A DNA stretch of 29,975 nt, taken from assembly GCA_029204225.1 (NCBI GenBank), contig MU836365.1, positions 1 through 29,975 of the forward strand, written 5' to 3'. Position 1 is the first letter of the stretch. Every line of letters begins with the position of its first letter. Source of the stretch: Diphasiastrum complanatum (taxonomy: Eukaryota; Streptophyta; Lycopodiopsida; Lycopodiales; Lycopodiaceae). A program made the translations under genes and the position numbers. Positions 9,331 to 19,081 of the stretch are shown here, piece after piece. Below the pieces are notes generated by a model. The model did no database searches. It had not been told where the DNA came from and saw only the letters and a program-made list of their open reading frames with translations.

Positions 9331-9822
9331 GTATCATGGACCTAACCTTGCTTTGAGGGCATATTTGGATGTTGATTTTGCAGGTGATAAGGTGGATAGG
9401 AGGTCCAGAAGAGCTTTTGCTATCCTCCTTTGTGATGGCATAGTGTTTGGCTTTCCAAAAAGCAAGACACAATATCTCTATCTTCAATCAAGTCGGAATA
9501 CAAGGCCTTAACTTCAACAACGAAGGAGGTCTTGTGGTTAAAGAGTCTTTTGGTGGAGCTAGTAGCCAATCATATATTGTGACAACCAATCAGACCAAGC
9601 ATTAGCAACCAATTCCACATTCCATGCAAGGAGCAATCACATAGAGATTGCTCACCACTTTGTGAGGAAAAAGGTTCAAGCAAAGGAGATCAAGCTACAA
9701 CATGTATCTTCTTCAGATTGGCTTGCTGATCTACTCACTAAAGCCTTGCCAAAGACTTCATTTATCAAGTTAAGATCAGCCTTAGGAGTTGTAGATAGAT
9801 GTATCAAAATAAAAATTGAGTA
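9331..9822 (+). pseudogene. Lineage B RNase H, degraded
   Basis: The frame gives LRAYLDVDFAGDKVDRRSRR, matching the copia RNase H start (YSDADWAGDxDDRKST). It is followed after a frameshift by KSEYKALTSTTKEVLWLKSL (the usual STAEAEY block, here SEYKAL). The C-terminal blocks are HIEIAHHFVRKKV, KEIKLQHVSSSDWLADLLTK and LRSALGVVD, ending at a TAG at 9820-9822, only a few bases before the LTR. This is the normal pol terminus for copia. Confidence 0.85.
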
Positions 9823-9826
9823 GTAG

Positions 9827-10276
9827 TGTTAGATTTTAGCAATTTTCACTTTGTAAAAGCAATTTGTTTGACATCTATGTGGATCCACACATGTGAGGAC
9901 CTGTCCACACGTGTGAAATGACACTTGTGATATTCAGATCCATTGTACTTAGATTTTATTTGAGTCAAATGTTAAATCTCCTAAATTGTAGGAGTTATCT
10001 CCTAGATTGTAGGAATCTAGAAGATCAACACTAACCACCAATGGATGATGTGGCAAATTAGATAACTTATCCAAGTGGATATGGATGAGTACAATGAGGT
10101 GTCCCACACATGCTGGAAGCAGCCTAGAGAGAGATTATGATGATTGTGTACTTGATCCATGATGGATCCATTGTGAGGTTAATAATGAAAAACATTGATT
10201 TGGGAGCAATCTTGGTGTTTTCACTCTTACTGATCATTTGTAGATCAAAATGAGTTCTTTACTTTAAAATTTCACA
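9827..10276 (+). mobile_element. 3' LTR of copia lineage B (LTR-B), about 450 bp
   Basis: It starts TGTTAGATTTTAGC just after the pol stop and ends AAAATTTCACA, the same kind of ending as LTR-C (TACTTTCACA). Near its start are three closely spaced palindromes: GTGGATCCAC (9879-9888), CACATGTG (9888-9895) and CACACGTGTG (9906-9915), the last containing a CACGTG G-box core. No 5' copy of this LTR is present upstream, where LTR-A stands instead. The right boundary is inferred from the CA ending and from gypsy-like sequence starting just after it. Confidence 0.65.
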
Positions 10277-10345
10277 GTGTTGTGGAGCCAAACCACCCAA
10301 CCAAGTAGAAATTGAAGATCAAATCTCAATCAGCTTCACCCCTCG
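10277..10345 (+). pseudogene. Short Ty3/gypsy-like fragment
   Basis: GTGGAGCCAAACCACCCAACCA at 10284-10305 closely resembles GTGGAGCATGAACCACCCAACCA near the end of the window (about 29943-29965), which lies in a gypsy integrase C-terminal region. One frame reads KPPNQVEIEDQISI and continues VMMIEYKTK, compatible with the gypsy integrase-chromodomain linker. Very short; weak as a coding claim but good as a shared repeat. Confidence 0.4.
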
Positions 10346-10594
10346 AGTTATGATGATTGAATACAAGACTAAATAGATTTTTGACAATTGAATACACACA
10401 AACTTTTCAATTTCAAATAGTAACCAATTTCATATAGTGAACTATTTTACAATATTCTTATTACACAACTAAAATCCTTGCGATTCCATCTCAGTTCTAG
10501 TCTCAACCATTTTGGTCTTTACTAGCTTCCATATCCGACCAAAATGAGATTTGTTTTTATATTTTCCTCTCAACAAAAGATATAGATCTGTAGG

Positions 10595-10990
10595 AATTTG
10601 GGCGAATGAAAGTAAATCACCAATCCAACTAGGAGCATCTGCAACTTAGAGCTATCTTTGACATATTGTATCTCATAATCAAATTCTTGCATAAGCTCAC
10701 TGCATTGAACTTTACAACCTTCAAATCGTGTTGATTGCAAAAGTATTTTGAAAATTGGTGATTTGTGTACACTATAAACTTATTACCATATAAATAATGC
10801 CTCTAGCTTTTAAGTGCATGAATCATAGCAACTGACTCCTTTTTTTTGAGTCGTATACGACAATTGAGGTCTCGTGAGTTTCTTGCCCTCAAATGCTATC
10901 AGCCTATTATTTTGCTAAGGAATTGTTCCAATTGTCAAATTACTTGCATCATTCTAAGAACGTAAGGTGAATTTGGATCCACGATCTATA
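10595..10990 (-). pseudogene. Ty3/gypsy RNase H remnant
   Basis: The minus strand from about 10985 reads FTLRS*NDASNLTIGTI, then RLIAFEGKKLTRPQL, then ESVAMIHALK. After decayed text it gives DYEIQYVKDSSKLQ and ADAPSW. These are the ordered blocks of gypsy RNase H (DASdxaiGavLxQ, pIAFxSrkL, E..Aiv.AL, yDfeIxYvkGk, vADALSR). In-frame stops and frameshifts are frequent. Orientation is opposite to the gypsy-like scrap at 10277-10345, so they need not be one insertion. RT and integrase of this copy are not recognisable. Confidence 0.75.
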
Positions 10991-11655
10991 AAACAAGAGT
11001 CGGAACAACCATATTTTAAAAACTCTAAATTAGTTCTTTATTCAATTCAATAGGAGGACTCGGTTGATCTCCCTTCGTCTTGTTGTTAACTTTGTCTTTG
11101 TCAAATTATTAAGATGCATTGCAACTTCTGCATAATTCTCTATAGATCTTCAAAAGAAAATTACAATAAAAAGATATGTTGTTAATCTTATTTTCTTATA
11201 ATTGAATGTTCTACATTGAAAATAAATTTTCATACCTTTGCAAACTTACTATTATATCCTAATAAACCATATGTCCATTGCACACTCATACAACTAGTTG
11301 AGCTATTAAATATAACCCAAGATATCGGAGGATCTTGAGGATTCAAAATCCATCTACAAATAAATATATTATTTCTTATCAGTACTATATTACCAACAAT
11401 CATCAATTGATACTGACCATCATTTGACATATATTTTGTGTAAAGGTGCAAATTCAATAGAAATATTCAAATGGAGATGATACAATGTAGTCATCACAAA
11501 AAAGACAACAGCAATCACAAGCTCCAAAGTGTTATTAAAAAAAAAGTAATAAAAAAAAATGACCATATTTTGATTCCAATGTCAACATGGCGTTCGTCTT
11601 TAAAATTGGAAAGAATGCACATTCAAAATCACATTTGCATAGGTACAATATTGTT
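10991..11655. other. Gene-free AT-rich spacer
   Basis: No convincing gene. It contains A-runs near 11538-11560. It may hold further decayed gypsy sequence on the minus strand (a Lys/Asn-rich frame near 11030-11110), but nothing I can name. Confidence 0.45.
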
Positions 11656-12303
11656 TGTGAGAAATTAGCAAAAATTGGCAAATCTAGCTTGATCAAAATA
11701 ATGTAAATTGTATGTAAGTGGGTCCCACACGTATGAGGCCATGGAGCCACGTGGGAAACCTATTCTAGTATAGGTTAAATCAAGTCTAAAGAGTAGGTCA
11801 AGTCAATTTAGTAGTGATTCTTAGTTTATAGGACCTAAATCCTAGATTTGTGGAGGAAATTGACCAACTAGCCACCTACTTGGCAAGAAAGCCAAGTTAA
11901 CTTCCTTATTACATGTTGGATATTCACCAACTTTACAAAGGAAAAGGCTTTTGTATGTAGGAGACTCTCCATAGTAAACACTTAGATTATTTTTGAGAGC
12001 TCATTGGCAAGACTTGAGTTTCTACTCTATGTGCTTGTTGTTTTTTGGATCCAAGCAAATCAAAGTCATTTGTACTTTATTTTTAGTCTATAGGCCATAC
12101 TATGTACTGTTCCACACATATGTGGGTTGTACTTTGTGTTTGAATAATGATTAAAGGTTGCTATTGATTGATAGATGCTAATTTGTCGATCTAGATCTCA
12201 AAATCTAGGGTCTAATTTGCATTGTTTTTATGATCAATCAATAAATCACTCTTGTGAAGCATTAAATGCACTCATTCAAGGTCCAAAGTACTTTACTTTC
12301 ACA
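11656..12303 (+). mobile_element. 5' LTR of copia element C (LTR-C), 648 bp
   Basis: It starts TGTGAGAAATTAGC and ends TACTTTCACA directly before a perfect PBS. A second copy starts at 15451 and matches for about 213 bases with roughly 25 differences by eye (about 12 percent), many of them transitions, which marks an old insertion. A G-box CACGTG (11748-11753) and a GTGGGTCCCAC palindrome (11719-11729) lie in the upstream part; the G-box is conserved in the 3' copy at 15543-15548. Confidence 0.9.
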
Positions 12304-12315
12304 TGGTATCAGAGC
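12304..12315 (+). promoter_or_regulatory. Primer-binding site of element C
   Basis: TGGTATCAGAGC, identical to the PBS at 5220, sits directly after the terminal CA of LTR-C. Confidence 0.93.
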
Positions 12316-13142
12316 CAGGTACAAGAGTTAATCATTAATCTTGTGTACAATTCCAAAATAGCCAATTTTTTATTTAAAAAGCTAGTATTGGAGGGCCAAG
12401 TAGAAATCAGATGATTGGATGGAAATTTGTAGATCAAACTTGATCAGGGCCTAATTTCGTGTTCACACATGTGGATAGGTCTGCACCTAAAAATAATTTC
12501 CATTTATGCTAAGATCCATAAAAACTCATAGAAATAGATCTTGATGAGTTTTTTGATGCTAGATCTATGAGAAAGCATCAATGTTAGTATGTCATTGATT
12601 ATATTTGACTTTGTGTCATTGAATCTAATTAATTGAGGCTGGATTCAAGCCCTTAAAATGTGTTTTACAGGTCTTGAAGAATCATCAAGAGAAAAGTAAA
12701 AATTTTGGCCATTTTATTGTCCAAAAATAGTCAAAATTGACTTGATTTGATAAGTCTTTCTTAGATTCTCATCTAATCTTCATTTCATCTTTGTGAGGGA
12801 GTGTAAGAATTGTGGCTAGAAGTCCTTTGAGAGGGCTAGAAGTCAAATTTGAGGTAATCAAGAGAAGTGAAACCTGTGAGTTTCTAGGTTCAAATCAAAC
12901 CAATTTTCTTTAGCATTGTTTTGTAGAAACCTTCCAATAAGTTCTTGTGAATCAAGATCAAGTGGATCTTGCCACTTGTGTCTTTGTGAACATCAAGTGA
13001 GTTGTTGGTGAGGCAAATTTTGAAAAGGAGCTTAGGGAAGGCCAACAGGTATATCATTAGTACAAGTCATTAGAAAAGATGAGAACCATTGGTGGATTCC
13101 TTTTTGGATCTAGTGAGAGATTAATTCTACAAACTACTCAAT
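12316..13142 (+). other. Untranslated leader of element C
   Basis: About 830 bases between the PBS and the gag ATG, without a coding frame that I recognise. A long leader with packaging and dimerisation signals is expected here, but I cannot identify such signals by eye. Confidence 0.5.
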
Positions 13143-13984
13143 ATGGAAAGTGAGGATGGAGTCACTCTTAGTGCTCCAAGACCTCTTTGAGATTGTCCTA
13201 GAAGAAGAGGATGAGTCTTTTGGAGGACAAGAATTGGTTAGATACAAAAAGAAGACAAGACTAGGACTTCATAGCATCAAAATGAATGTTAGTGATGACC
13301 TCTTGAAGGAGGTAGTCTCTTGTACATCGGCCAAGGAAGCTTGGGATTCTTTAAAAGCTATATATGAATCCAACAACACTTCAAAAGTACTTATGCTAAG
13401 AAACTAAATCTTACAAAGTATGAGAAGAAGTAATGAAATGCACAAAAATATGTGCTTAGGATCAAGTTTCTTAACAAAGAATTAGTTTCTATTGGAGAGA
13501 AGATTCTAGATGGTGAGCTTGTACAAGTGATCCTCAATGGCTTAGGAGTTGAATTCTCCAATTTGGTTCAAAGTTTTGCCATCCAAGACACTTTGCCATC
13601 AATAGATAAGCTCCATAGTGTGCTAGTGGCTGAAGAGTGCAGGATGCTCCATGCAAAATCTAGGATGAGTTCTTATCATTGCAAGATGGAGATGAAAAGA
13701 CAAATTTCTCATTCAAAGGCAAGAAGAAGACCAAGGGATCTAAGAAGGATCAAGAAAAGGAGGCCAAGGAGGAGGATCAAGCATCAAGTTCAAAGGCAAA
13801 AGACAAGTCAAAGCAAAAATGTTTCTTTTGTGAAAAGAAAGGGCATTATGCATCCGAATGTTACAATAGGCAAAGAGCACAAGAGGAGGACAAACAAGGA
13901 AACCTTGCACATGAGGAGGAGGATGACGAAGATATATTCTTGATGGCATCTATGTCCTCACCAACAAACAATGGCAATTCAAGA
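13143..13984 (+). pseudogene. Element C gag, degraded
   Basis: The ATG at 13143 reads MESEDGVTLSAPRPL, a copia Gag start, then a TGA at 13188; the following region lacks the usual NYxxW block. Another frame (13262-13405) gives LHSIKMNVSDDLLKEVVSCT and SAKEAWDSLKAIYE. After a shift comes FLNKELVSIGEKILDGELVQ, then GLGVEFSNLVQSFAIQD and VLVAEECRMLHA. From 13679 a frame carries a basic tract and the zinc knuckle CFFCEKKGHYASEC (13820-13861). Strong similarity to the lineage B gag at 6356-6870 shows that B and C are one family. The N-terminus is inactivated; the C-terminal half is open. Confidence 0.85.
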
Positions 13985-14332
13985 GACACTTGGTGGATTG
14001 ATAGTGAGGCTAGCTCCCACATGACTTGTGAAAAGGACTTTTTATCAACTTTACACTCATTCAATGATGCTAAAAAGTTTGTCTTTACTACAAGTGATGA
14101 AGAGTGTAGGATAGATGGTGTTGGTACCATCTCTTTGTGTCTAGAATCCTCAATAAGTATGGATCTAGAAAATGTTCTTTTTGTACCATCAATTACCAAA
14201 AATATGCTAAGTGTTGGTCAACTTTTGGAGAGTGGTTTGGATGTCCACTTTAAGCATGGACTTTGTTCCATTTTGAAGAATTACGTTTGCACTGCAAAAG
14301 GATTTAAACATGGAAGATTATTTAAATTGTAA
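13985..14332 (+). pseudogene. Element C protease, active-site variant
   Basis: In frame with the zinc knuckle, the protein continues RDTWWIDSEASSHMTCEKDF. The catalytic D-S-G-A of the aspartic protease has become D-S-E-A (the GAG codon at 14006-14008), which should abolish activity. Downstream blocks ECRIDGVGTISLCL, ENVLFVPSITKNMLSVGQLL and GFKHGRLFKL match the rest of copia protease up to the GAG-pre-integrase region. A TAA at 14330-14332 replaces the Asp codon present in lineage B (FKLDAN), and the same frame then stays open to 15268. Confidence 0.85.
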
Positions 14333-14353
14333 GCTAATATTGCTTTTGAGAAT

Positions 14354-15268
14354 GTGGACTTGGCAAAGGAGGAGATCACTCAAGTGGAGATCTTGTCAAA
14401 GTGTGATCTTGCTAACATTGAGGGGGAGCATAAAAAAGAGGAAGATCTTGAGGATCAGCCTCAAAACATGAGAGTTCCAAGGAGGTCCTCAATGACAAAG
14501 GCCAAGTCATCAAATTGCATGCAAATATTCCATTCAAGTGTGCATCTTGCAAAGGTGGAGAGCATTGGAGACACTACTATCTTTGATTTATTCATAGATA
14601 GTGTTAATAGACATAAAGTGACTTGTTTCTTATTATTAAAAATGATGATGTTTAGTACTTTATGTAGATATGACAATACAATGAAGTTGAATGCTTTTCA
14701 ATCTACATTTGTTGATGATAAAGCAATTTCATTGGATAACTATTTTTGTAATAGTTTGAATAGTGTCATAAAAGATGAAACATCATTTGTTTTGGAAATC
14801 TTTGTGTCCACATGCTTTGTGCATGATCATTCCAATGTAAGGACCAAAAATTATCCTACTTCAATGATAAGAATAATGGTAGTGTTTTGCTCTTCAAGTA
14901 GAGATTGTAAAATCTACATGTTTTTCAGCAAAGAAATTGTCAATGGTGAAAATGTGATCTTTCAAGAGTGGAAGATTTGTAAACTCGAAGAAGCACCTTT
15001 GGATCAACACCTTATTCAAATCATTGATGATTTGGAGTCAAGTCAAGTAGAGGAGCAAGCTCAAGACCCGAGGACTCCAAGAAGAACCTTGAGTAACAAG
15101 ATGGAACCATCAAGGCTCAGTCATATGGATCAAGCAAGGCAACCTGTCTTTGGAAATATTATGTATGCACTTAATAACTTAATTGATGTATCTTCAAGTG
15201 TACAAAATGCTTTGGAATCCATGGCTTGGCATGATGTAAAGTTTTTGAAGTGTGCTACATGTATATAG
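14354..15268 (+). CDS. 304-codon unknown ORF inside element C, in frame with its protease
   Basis: This frame is the direct continuation of the gag-protease frame after a single TAA at 14330; 13679-15268 holds only that one stop. It opens DLAKEEITQVE, matching lineage B just before its GAG-pre-integrase zinc motif, then skips that motif to ILSKCDL. A segment EEDLEDQPQNMRVPRRSS and, about 200 residues later, VEEQAQDPRTPRRTLSNKM both resemble the IN-RT linker of lineage B, so the linker is present twice. Between them, LFIDSVNRHKV and VVFCSSSRDCKIYMF with ENVIFQEWK faintly recall the ends of integrase. No D-D-E region (no DNGGEY, no NGIAER) and no RT motif is present. It could be a highly rearranged pol or carry a captured sequence. 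Whether it is translated is unknown; the start codon shown is simply the first ATG after the stop. Confidence 0.45.
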   Translation: MDLAKEEITQVEILSKCDLANIEGEHKKEEDLEDQPQNMRVPRRSSMTKAKSSNCMQIFHSSVHLAKVESIGDTTIFDLFIDSVNRHKVTCFLLLKMMMFSTLCRYDNTMKLNAFQSTFVDDKAISLDNYFCNSLNSVIKDETSFVLEIFVSTCFVHDHSNVRTKNYPTSMIRIMVVFCSSSRDCKIYMFFSKEIVNGENVIFQEWKICKLEEAPLDQHLIQIIDDLESSQVEEQAQDPRTPRRTLSNKMEPSRLSHMDQARQPVFGNIMYALNNLIDVSSSVQNALESMAWHDVKFLKCATCI

Positions 15269-15432
15269 ACACATTTATGGAACATCTTGTAAGGAATCCT
15301 TTAAGTGATGGTGAAAGATCTTTCATGGACATCATTCTCTATTGGAGTCTCAAAAGTTCCTTGTTTGTAGCTGGATTTTTTTGACACTTCTAAAAGTATT
15401 CATTCATCTAGCAAAGAGAATTGTAAATAGAT

Positions 15433-15450
15433 CAAGCTAAATTTGAGGAG
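15433..15450 (+). other. Polypurine-like tract before 3' LTR-C
   Basis: AAGCTAAATTTGAGGAG lies directly before the LTR start TGTGAG at 15451. It is the expected position of the plus-strand primer; the tract is only moderately purine-rich. Confidence 0.5.
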
Positions 15451-15663
15451 TGTGAGAAATTGCCAAAATTTGGCAAATCTAGCTTGATCAAAATAATGTA
15501 AAATGTACATAAGTGGGTCTCACGCGTGTGAGGCCATGGAGCCACGTGGGAAACCTATCATGATATAGGTTAGATCAAGTCTAAAGAGTAGGTCAGGTCA
15601 ATTTGGTGGTGATTTCTAGTTTATAGGATCTAAATTTTAGAGATGTGGAAGAAATTGACCAAC
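15451..15663 (+). mobile_element. 3' LTR of element C, truncated to 213 bp
   Basis: It matches the first third of LTR-C (11656-11868) through GAAATTGACCAAC, then diverges abruptly near 15663. The remaining ~435 bases are missing, so element C has no intact right end and no target-site duplication can be read. The CACGTG G-box is retained at 15543-15548. Confidence 0.88.
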
Positions 15664-17363
15664 AATGAATTATGTTAGTAGAGGGCATGACTTAGAGGCT
15701 TGAATATAGAATATCATCAAATGAGCAATTATCAATCAAATTTAATACCCAAGTTTTGGTATTTTCACCATTAAGTCAAGGATAGACTTAATGAGTTGAG
15801 AGCACTTGAAGAGGTTGAAAGTTTCAATGTATGAAAAAAATTTGGCAAATATGTTGACATTAGGGTGGGTACTTGAGGGCAATTGGCTTGACATATTGTG
15901 GTGCTCAAGAGTAGATAGAAGAAATGTTGGTAAAGCGAGTGAGAGTCGAAGAGCTCTCACTCACACTCTCTCAAAAACTTTCTCACACTCACTTGCACTT
16001 TCAAAGTACTTGCATGTGGTGGAACATCAAAAGACTGATGAGAAATTTTTTTTCTCTCAAGAATGAAGGGCCTAGTCCTCTGATAAATGGAACAGCATAT
16101 TATCTACTTCATAATGTGACAAAGAATCTTAATATGCCCAATGCACAGCCACACAATTTGGTCCATCCATAAAATTGCTCCTGTGGTAGTTTAATGTCAC
16201 TATTAGATACAATGTTGATATTGAGAACAGAAAACTACACGCTGCTGGTTAAATCACCAGATACATTGTTAGGATCGTGCACAGACACAATCGAAATGAT
16301 TTGATTTAAAATTCTTGTCAACATGATTCACTCTTCTCAAACATGGACATCCGCCTAAAACACTAACCCACTGTAAGAGGTGATAACATCTGCTACTTGT
16401 AATTTTCACATACACTACAGGCACCCCAATTTCAAGACATCTACTTTTAAAAGCATAAAATAACAAATGATTAAAAAGATTGCTGCAAGATAGGAGGCAT
16501 TGAGGATAGGAACACCCTGTCTAACTCAACAAATCATTTCACAAAAACAAATCACTGAAAAATAAAAGGATCATGAAAAGCAGGGGGGTGGGTGTGGTTG
16601 GTGGTTGTTTGGCAGAAAACAGAAACTTTTCATTGCTCGTGATTCCATGAGGTATTAAAGTTGGACTGTTACAGGAAAAGTCTAAAAGTATGCCATGAGG
16701 AAATTTTTGACTCTTGAGTATCAATAAGAAAGGATAAAAAGGGTCAAAGACTGATTAATTACAAAATGGATGGTGTTCTACAGAAAAGAAGCTGAACTAC
16801 AAATCTAGAATAGAAAGAAATTTTGGAAAAGAAAGATACACAGAACAGAGTCTACCATGATGGAAGCCCTCAAAAACTAGTGGTGCTGATACATAATATC
16901 GTTACAGCATTCATAAAAAGGTAAAATTGCTTTGAAACGATACACGACAAAGCAGTAGAGGAGTAATTCACTTCAAAGCAATAATTGCAAGGGAATCCAT
17001 TTTCAATTTCAAAACATCCGTGTTCCATCAATTTACATAAATAATGAACAGTAAATGAAGGTTGTTGAAAATTTTAACTTTTCAAACAAACAAACCAAAA
17101 GGCCTCTAAATTTGCAGTATCAGTACAAAAAGCTAAAGATGGCCATTTACAATCAAAGATAGCTACTTAATCACAATATGCAGAGTCTCCTAAACCGACA
17201 CACGCATAATAGTCATGTCGATTGTTTGAAGGCACTCTCAAAGCAACCTCAATAAAAACCATAAACAGTTTGCATACTTGCCTTCTTCCTTGACGGCGGT
17301 CTGCTCTCTTCGCATAGGTAAAGTTAAAAAATAGTAATACACGCTCTAGGTATCTGCCTTACT
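15664..17363. other. Gene-free region downstream of the Rab gene
   Basis: No domain-bearing frame on either strand. The part nearest 17363 presumably holds the 3' untranslated region of the minus-strand RABE gene, but I cannot place its end. A G-rich stretch lies at 16579-16605. No poly(A)-like tract marks a retrocopy boundary. Confidence 0.5.
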
Positions 17364-18017
17364 TTATGTGCTGCAACAATATGATTTTTGGAGGGACGTG
17401 GCTGAAGGTTTCGTTGGATCTGGCCTGATGATTTGTATGTTGTTAGCGGGAGGCTCTGGCTTTGAATCAGCTTCTTCAAGGCGCTGCTTGATATCCTTTG
17501 CAATTGTGAAAAAGGTATTCTCGACATTCAAACTGGTTTTAGCACTGGTTTCAAAGAACCTCAAATTATACTGCTTAGCAAGGGCTTGTCCCTGGGCCGT
17601 AGACACAGCTCGTTTGCTCTCATCCATATCCGCTTTGTTCCCCACCAAAACCTTATTCACATTGTCTGAAGCATGCTGCTCGATGTTCTTGATCCAGTTG
17701 TGAATATTATTGAAGGAAGACTCATCCGTAACATCATATACCAGAATGATGCCCATTGCTCCCCTATAATACGCCGTTGTGATCGTCCGAAACCGCTCTT
17801 GGCCGGCCGTATCCCAGACCTGCAGCTTAATCCGCTTCCCTTCAAGCTCTATAGTCCTGATCTTAAAGTCAATGCCTATGGTGGTGATGAAGCTGGTAGT
17901 GAAAGAATCATCCGAAAAACGCAAAAGAAGACAGCTCTTGCCCACGCCACTGTCCCCAATGAGCAGAAGCTTAATCCGGAGGTCATGATCTGCCCCGGAG
18001 CCCGGCCTTGCAGCCAT
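17364..18017 (-). CDS. RABE-group (Rab8-like) small GTPase, intact and intronless
   Basis: This 217-residue protein is a complete Rab GTPase, the switch that directs secretory vesicles from the Golgi to the plasma membrane in the plant RABE/Rab8 class. Visible motifs are the P-loop GDSGVGKS (residues 21-28), effector loop [10 protein letters not shown] (45-54), WDTAGQE (68-74) with catalytic Gln73, NKAD (127-130) for guanine recognition and ETSAK (156-160). The C-terminus SYCCST carries a double cysteine for geranylgeranylation and membrane attachment. Length and sequence fit RABE1 proteins throughout; the start ATG at 18015-18017 gives the expected short N-terminal extension. The coding sequence has no introns, whereas plant RABE1 genes known to me are multi-exon, so this may be a retrocopy or a lineage-specific intronless gene. 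It has no stops or frameshifts and keeps every nucleotide-binding motif, so function is likely retained. Its base composition is richer in GC than the flanking DNA. Confidence 0.95.
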   Translation of the reverse strand: MAARPGSGADHDLRIKLLLIGDSGVGKSCLLLRFSDDSFTTSFITTIGIDFKIRTIELEGKRIKLQVWDTAGQERFRTITTAYYRGAMGIILVYDVTDESSFNNIHNWIKNIEQHASDNVNKVLVGNKADMDESKRAVSTAQGQALAKQYNLRFFETSAKTSLNVENTFFTIAKDIKQRLEEADSKPEPPANNIQIIRPDPTKPSATSLQKSYCCST

Positions 18018-18345
18018 AGCTAAACCTCTGCAAGATTCTGACTAAAAGGCACCCGGATTTACAGACCCCAACCGGAAGAATGCTTCTCACTCGATGCAAG
18101 ATCTAAAACAATGGATCGCAAAACCGAAGCCCCCTATTGCTTTACGGCCTTCGCTAAACCATTCCCTAAGCAACGATCTGACAAGCGAAGCTGTCAAAGG
18201 CAGAGGCAGGCAGGCAGGCAGCTATGGCGATCCTCCTCTGCTGCTGCTGCTCTTTCCTCTTCGCAGAATACACAGGAGGTCCTGCTGTGTGGCTCTCTCT
18301 CTCTATCTATCTGGGCAGCTGGGCTCATATATTAGCGTGACCGTA
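18018..18345 (-). promoter_or_regulatory. Probable 5' UTR and core promoter of the RABE gene
   Basis: Read on the minus strand, TAATATATGAGCCC (about 18321-18334) is a plausible TATA region. It is followed within ~30 bases by a GATAGATAGAGAGAGAG tract (18292-18316 on the + strand as CT), a common plant 5' UTR feature. The remaining ~280 bases to the ATG contain CTG repeats (near 18240) and a GGCA repeat (near 18202-18222). TCTTGCAG just before the ATG could be a 3' splice site of a leader intron, which I cannot confirm. Confidence 0.45.
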
Positions 18346-18420
18346 AGACAAGAAGCTCTCCACCGTTGGATTCTCTGACAGCCGTTAAAATCTCGCCACG
18401 TTTCAACGATCCACTATTGA

Positions 18421-18515
18421 AAAGAAGCCAAGTGGCAGATAGGCACGTGGCAAAGATCCAAGTGGTTGGGCCAATGATATCGTACCGGGCCCATTGCTAG
18501 CTGGGCCTTCCTTCC
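18421..18515 (-). promoter_or_regulatory. Upstream promoter motifs of the RABE gene
   Basis: A G-box CACGTG lies at 18445-18450 within GGCACGTGGC, and site-II-like TGGGCC/GGCCCA motifs lie near 18467, 18490 and 18503. A CCAAT box lies near 18470 (ATTGG on the minus strand). This clustering is typical of constitutive plant promoters; binding is inferred. Confidence 0.4.
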
Positions 18516-18996
18516 TTGCTACTGACGTTGCTCCAGCTCCTTTTTGTCCTCTGGTTAAATCCTGACCTGGGGTTTCACTCGGGGTTCAAAGGAGATTCCT
18601 ATTCAACTTTGGGTTAAAAAGGAGGGGATCATGGACCTGGTCTCAACCTTTGCTTGAATGCTTCCATGGAGCTTAGGAGACTTTGCTTGTTCATGAATCA
18701 TAAGCTAAACGAAGACAACCTTTATTTATTTCCGTCTTTCATTTTTAGCTTGGCCACTATGACTGGTGTAAGTTACCATGAAGATTCCTTTGAAGACGAT
18801 TCTCTTACCGTTGACATGTCTAGATGAGTATGAGTTGAAAAATGCATGTATATCTATTTTTGAATCCATTTACATTGCAAAACTCTTTTCCCCCCCCAAT
18901 TGTGCATAGGTTTGACGTCTTTTAGATCTATTGTTTATAATGCCATCTCATAGACATTTTCAAGTCTTGGACGTCCACTTGTCAGGGTCGAATGTA

Positions 18997-19000
<4 letters not shown>
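18516..19000. other. Gene-free spacer
   Basis: No supportable feature apart from a short C-run near 18890. Confidence 0.5.

Positions 19001-19042
<42 letters not shown>
19001..19042. repeat. (TC)21 microsatellite
   Basis: Perfect TC run. Confidence 0.96.
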
Positions 19043-19046
<4 letters not shown>

Positions 19047-19081
19047 ATGGAGATTGGGGTGAATGCATCAAAGCATACTAG

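Noticed and set aside
17368-18023. Plus-strand frames across the Rab gene
   Set aside because: Antisense shadows of a strongly conserved GTPase.
18094-18378. Plus-strand frame of 94 codons
   Set aside because: It lies in the probable leader and promoter of the Rab gene; its Leu runs come from CTG and CT repeats.
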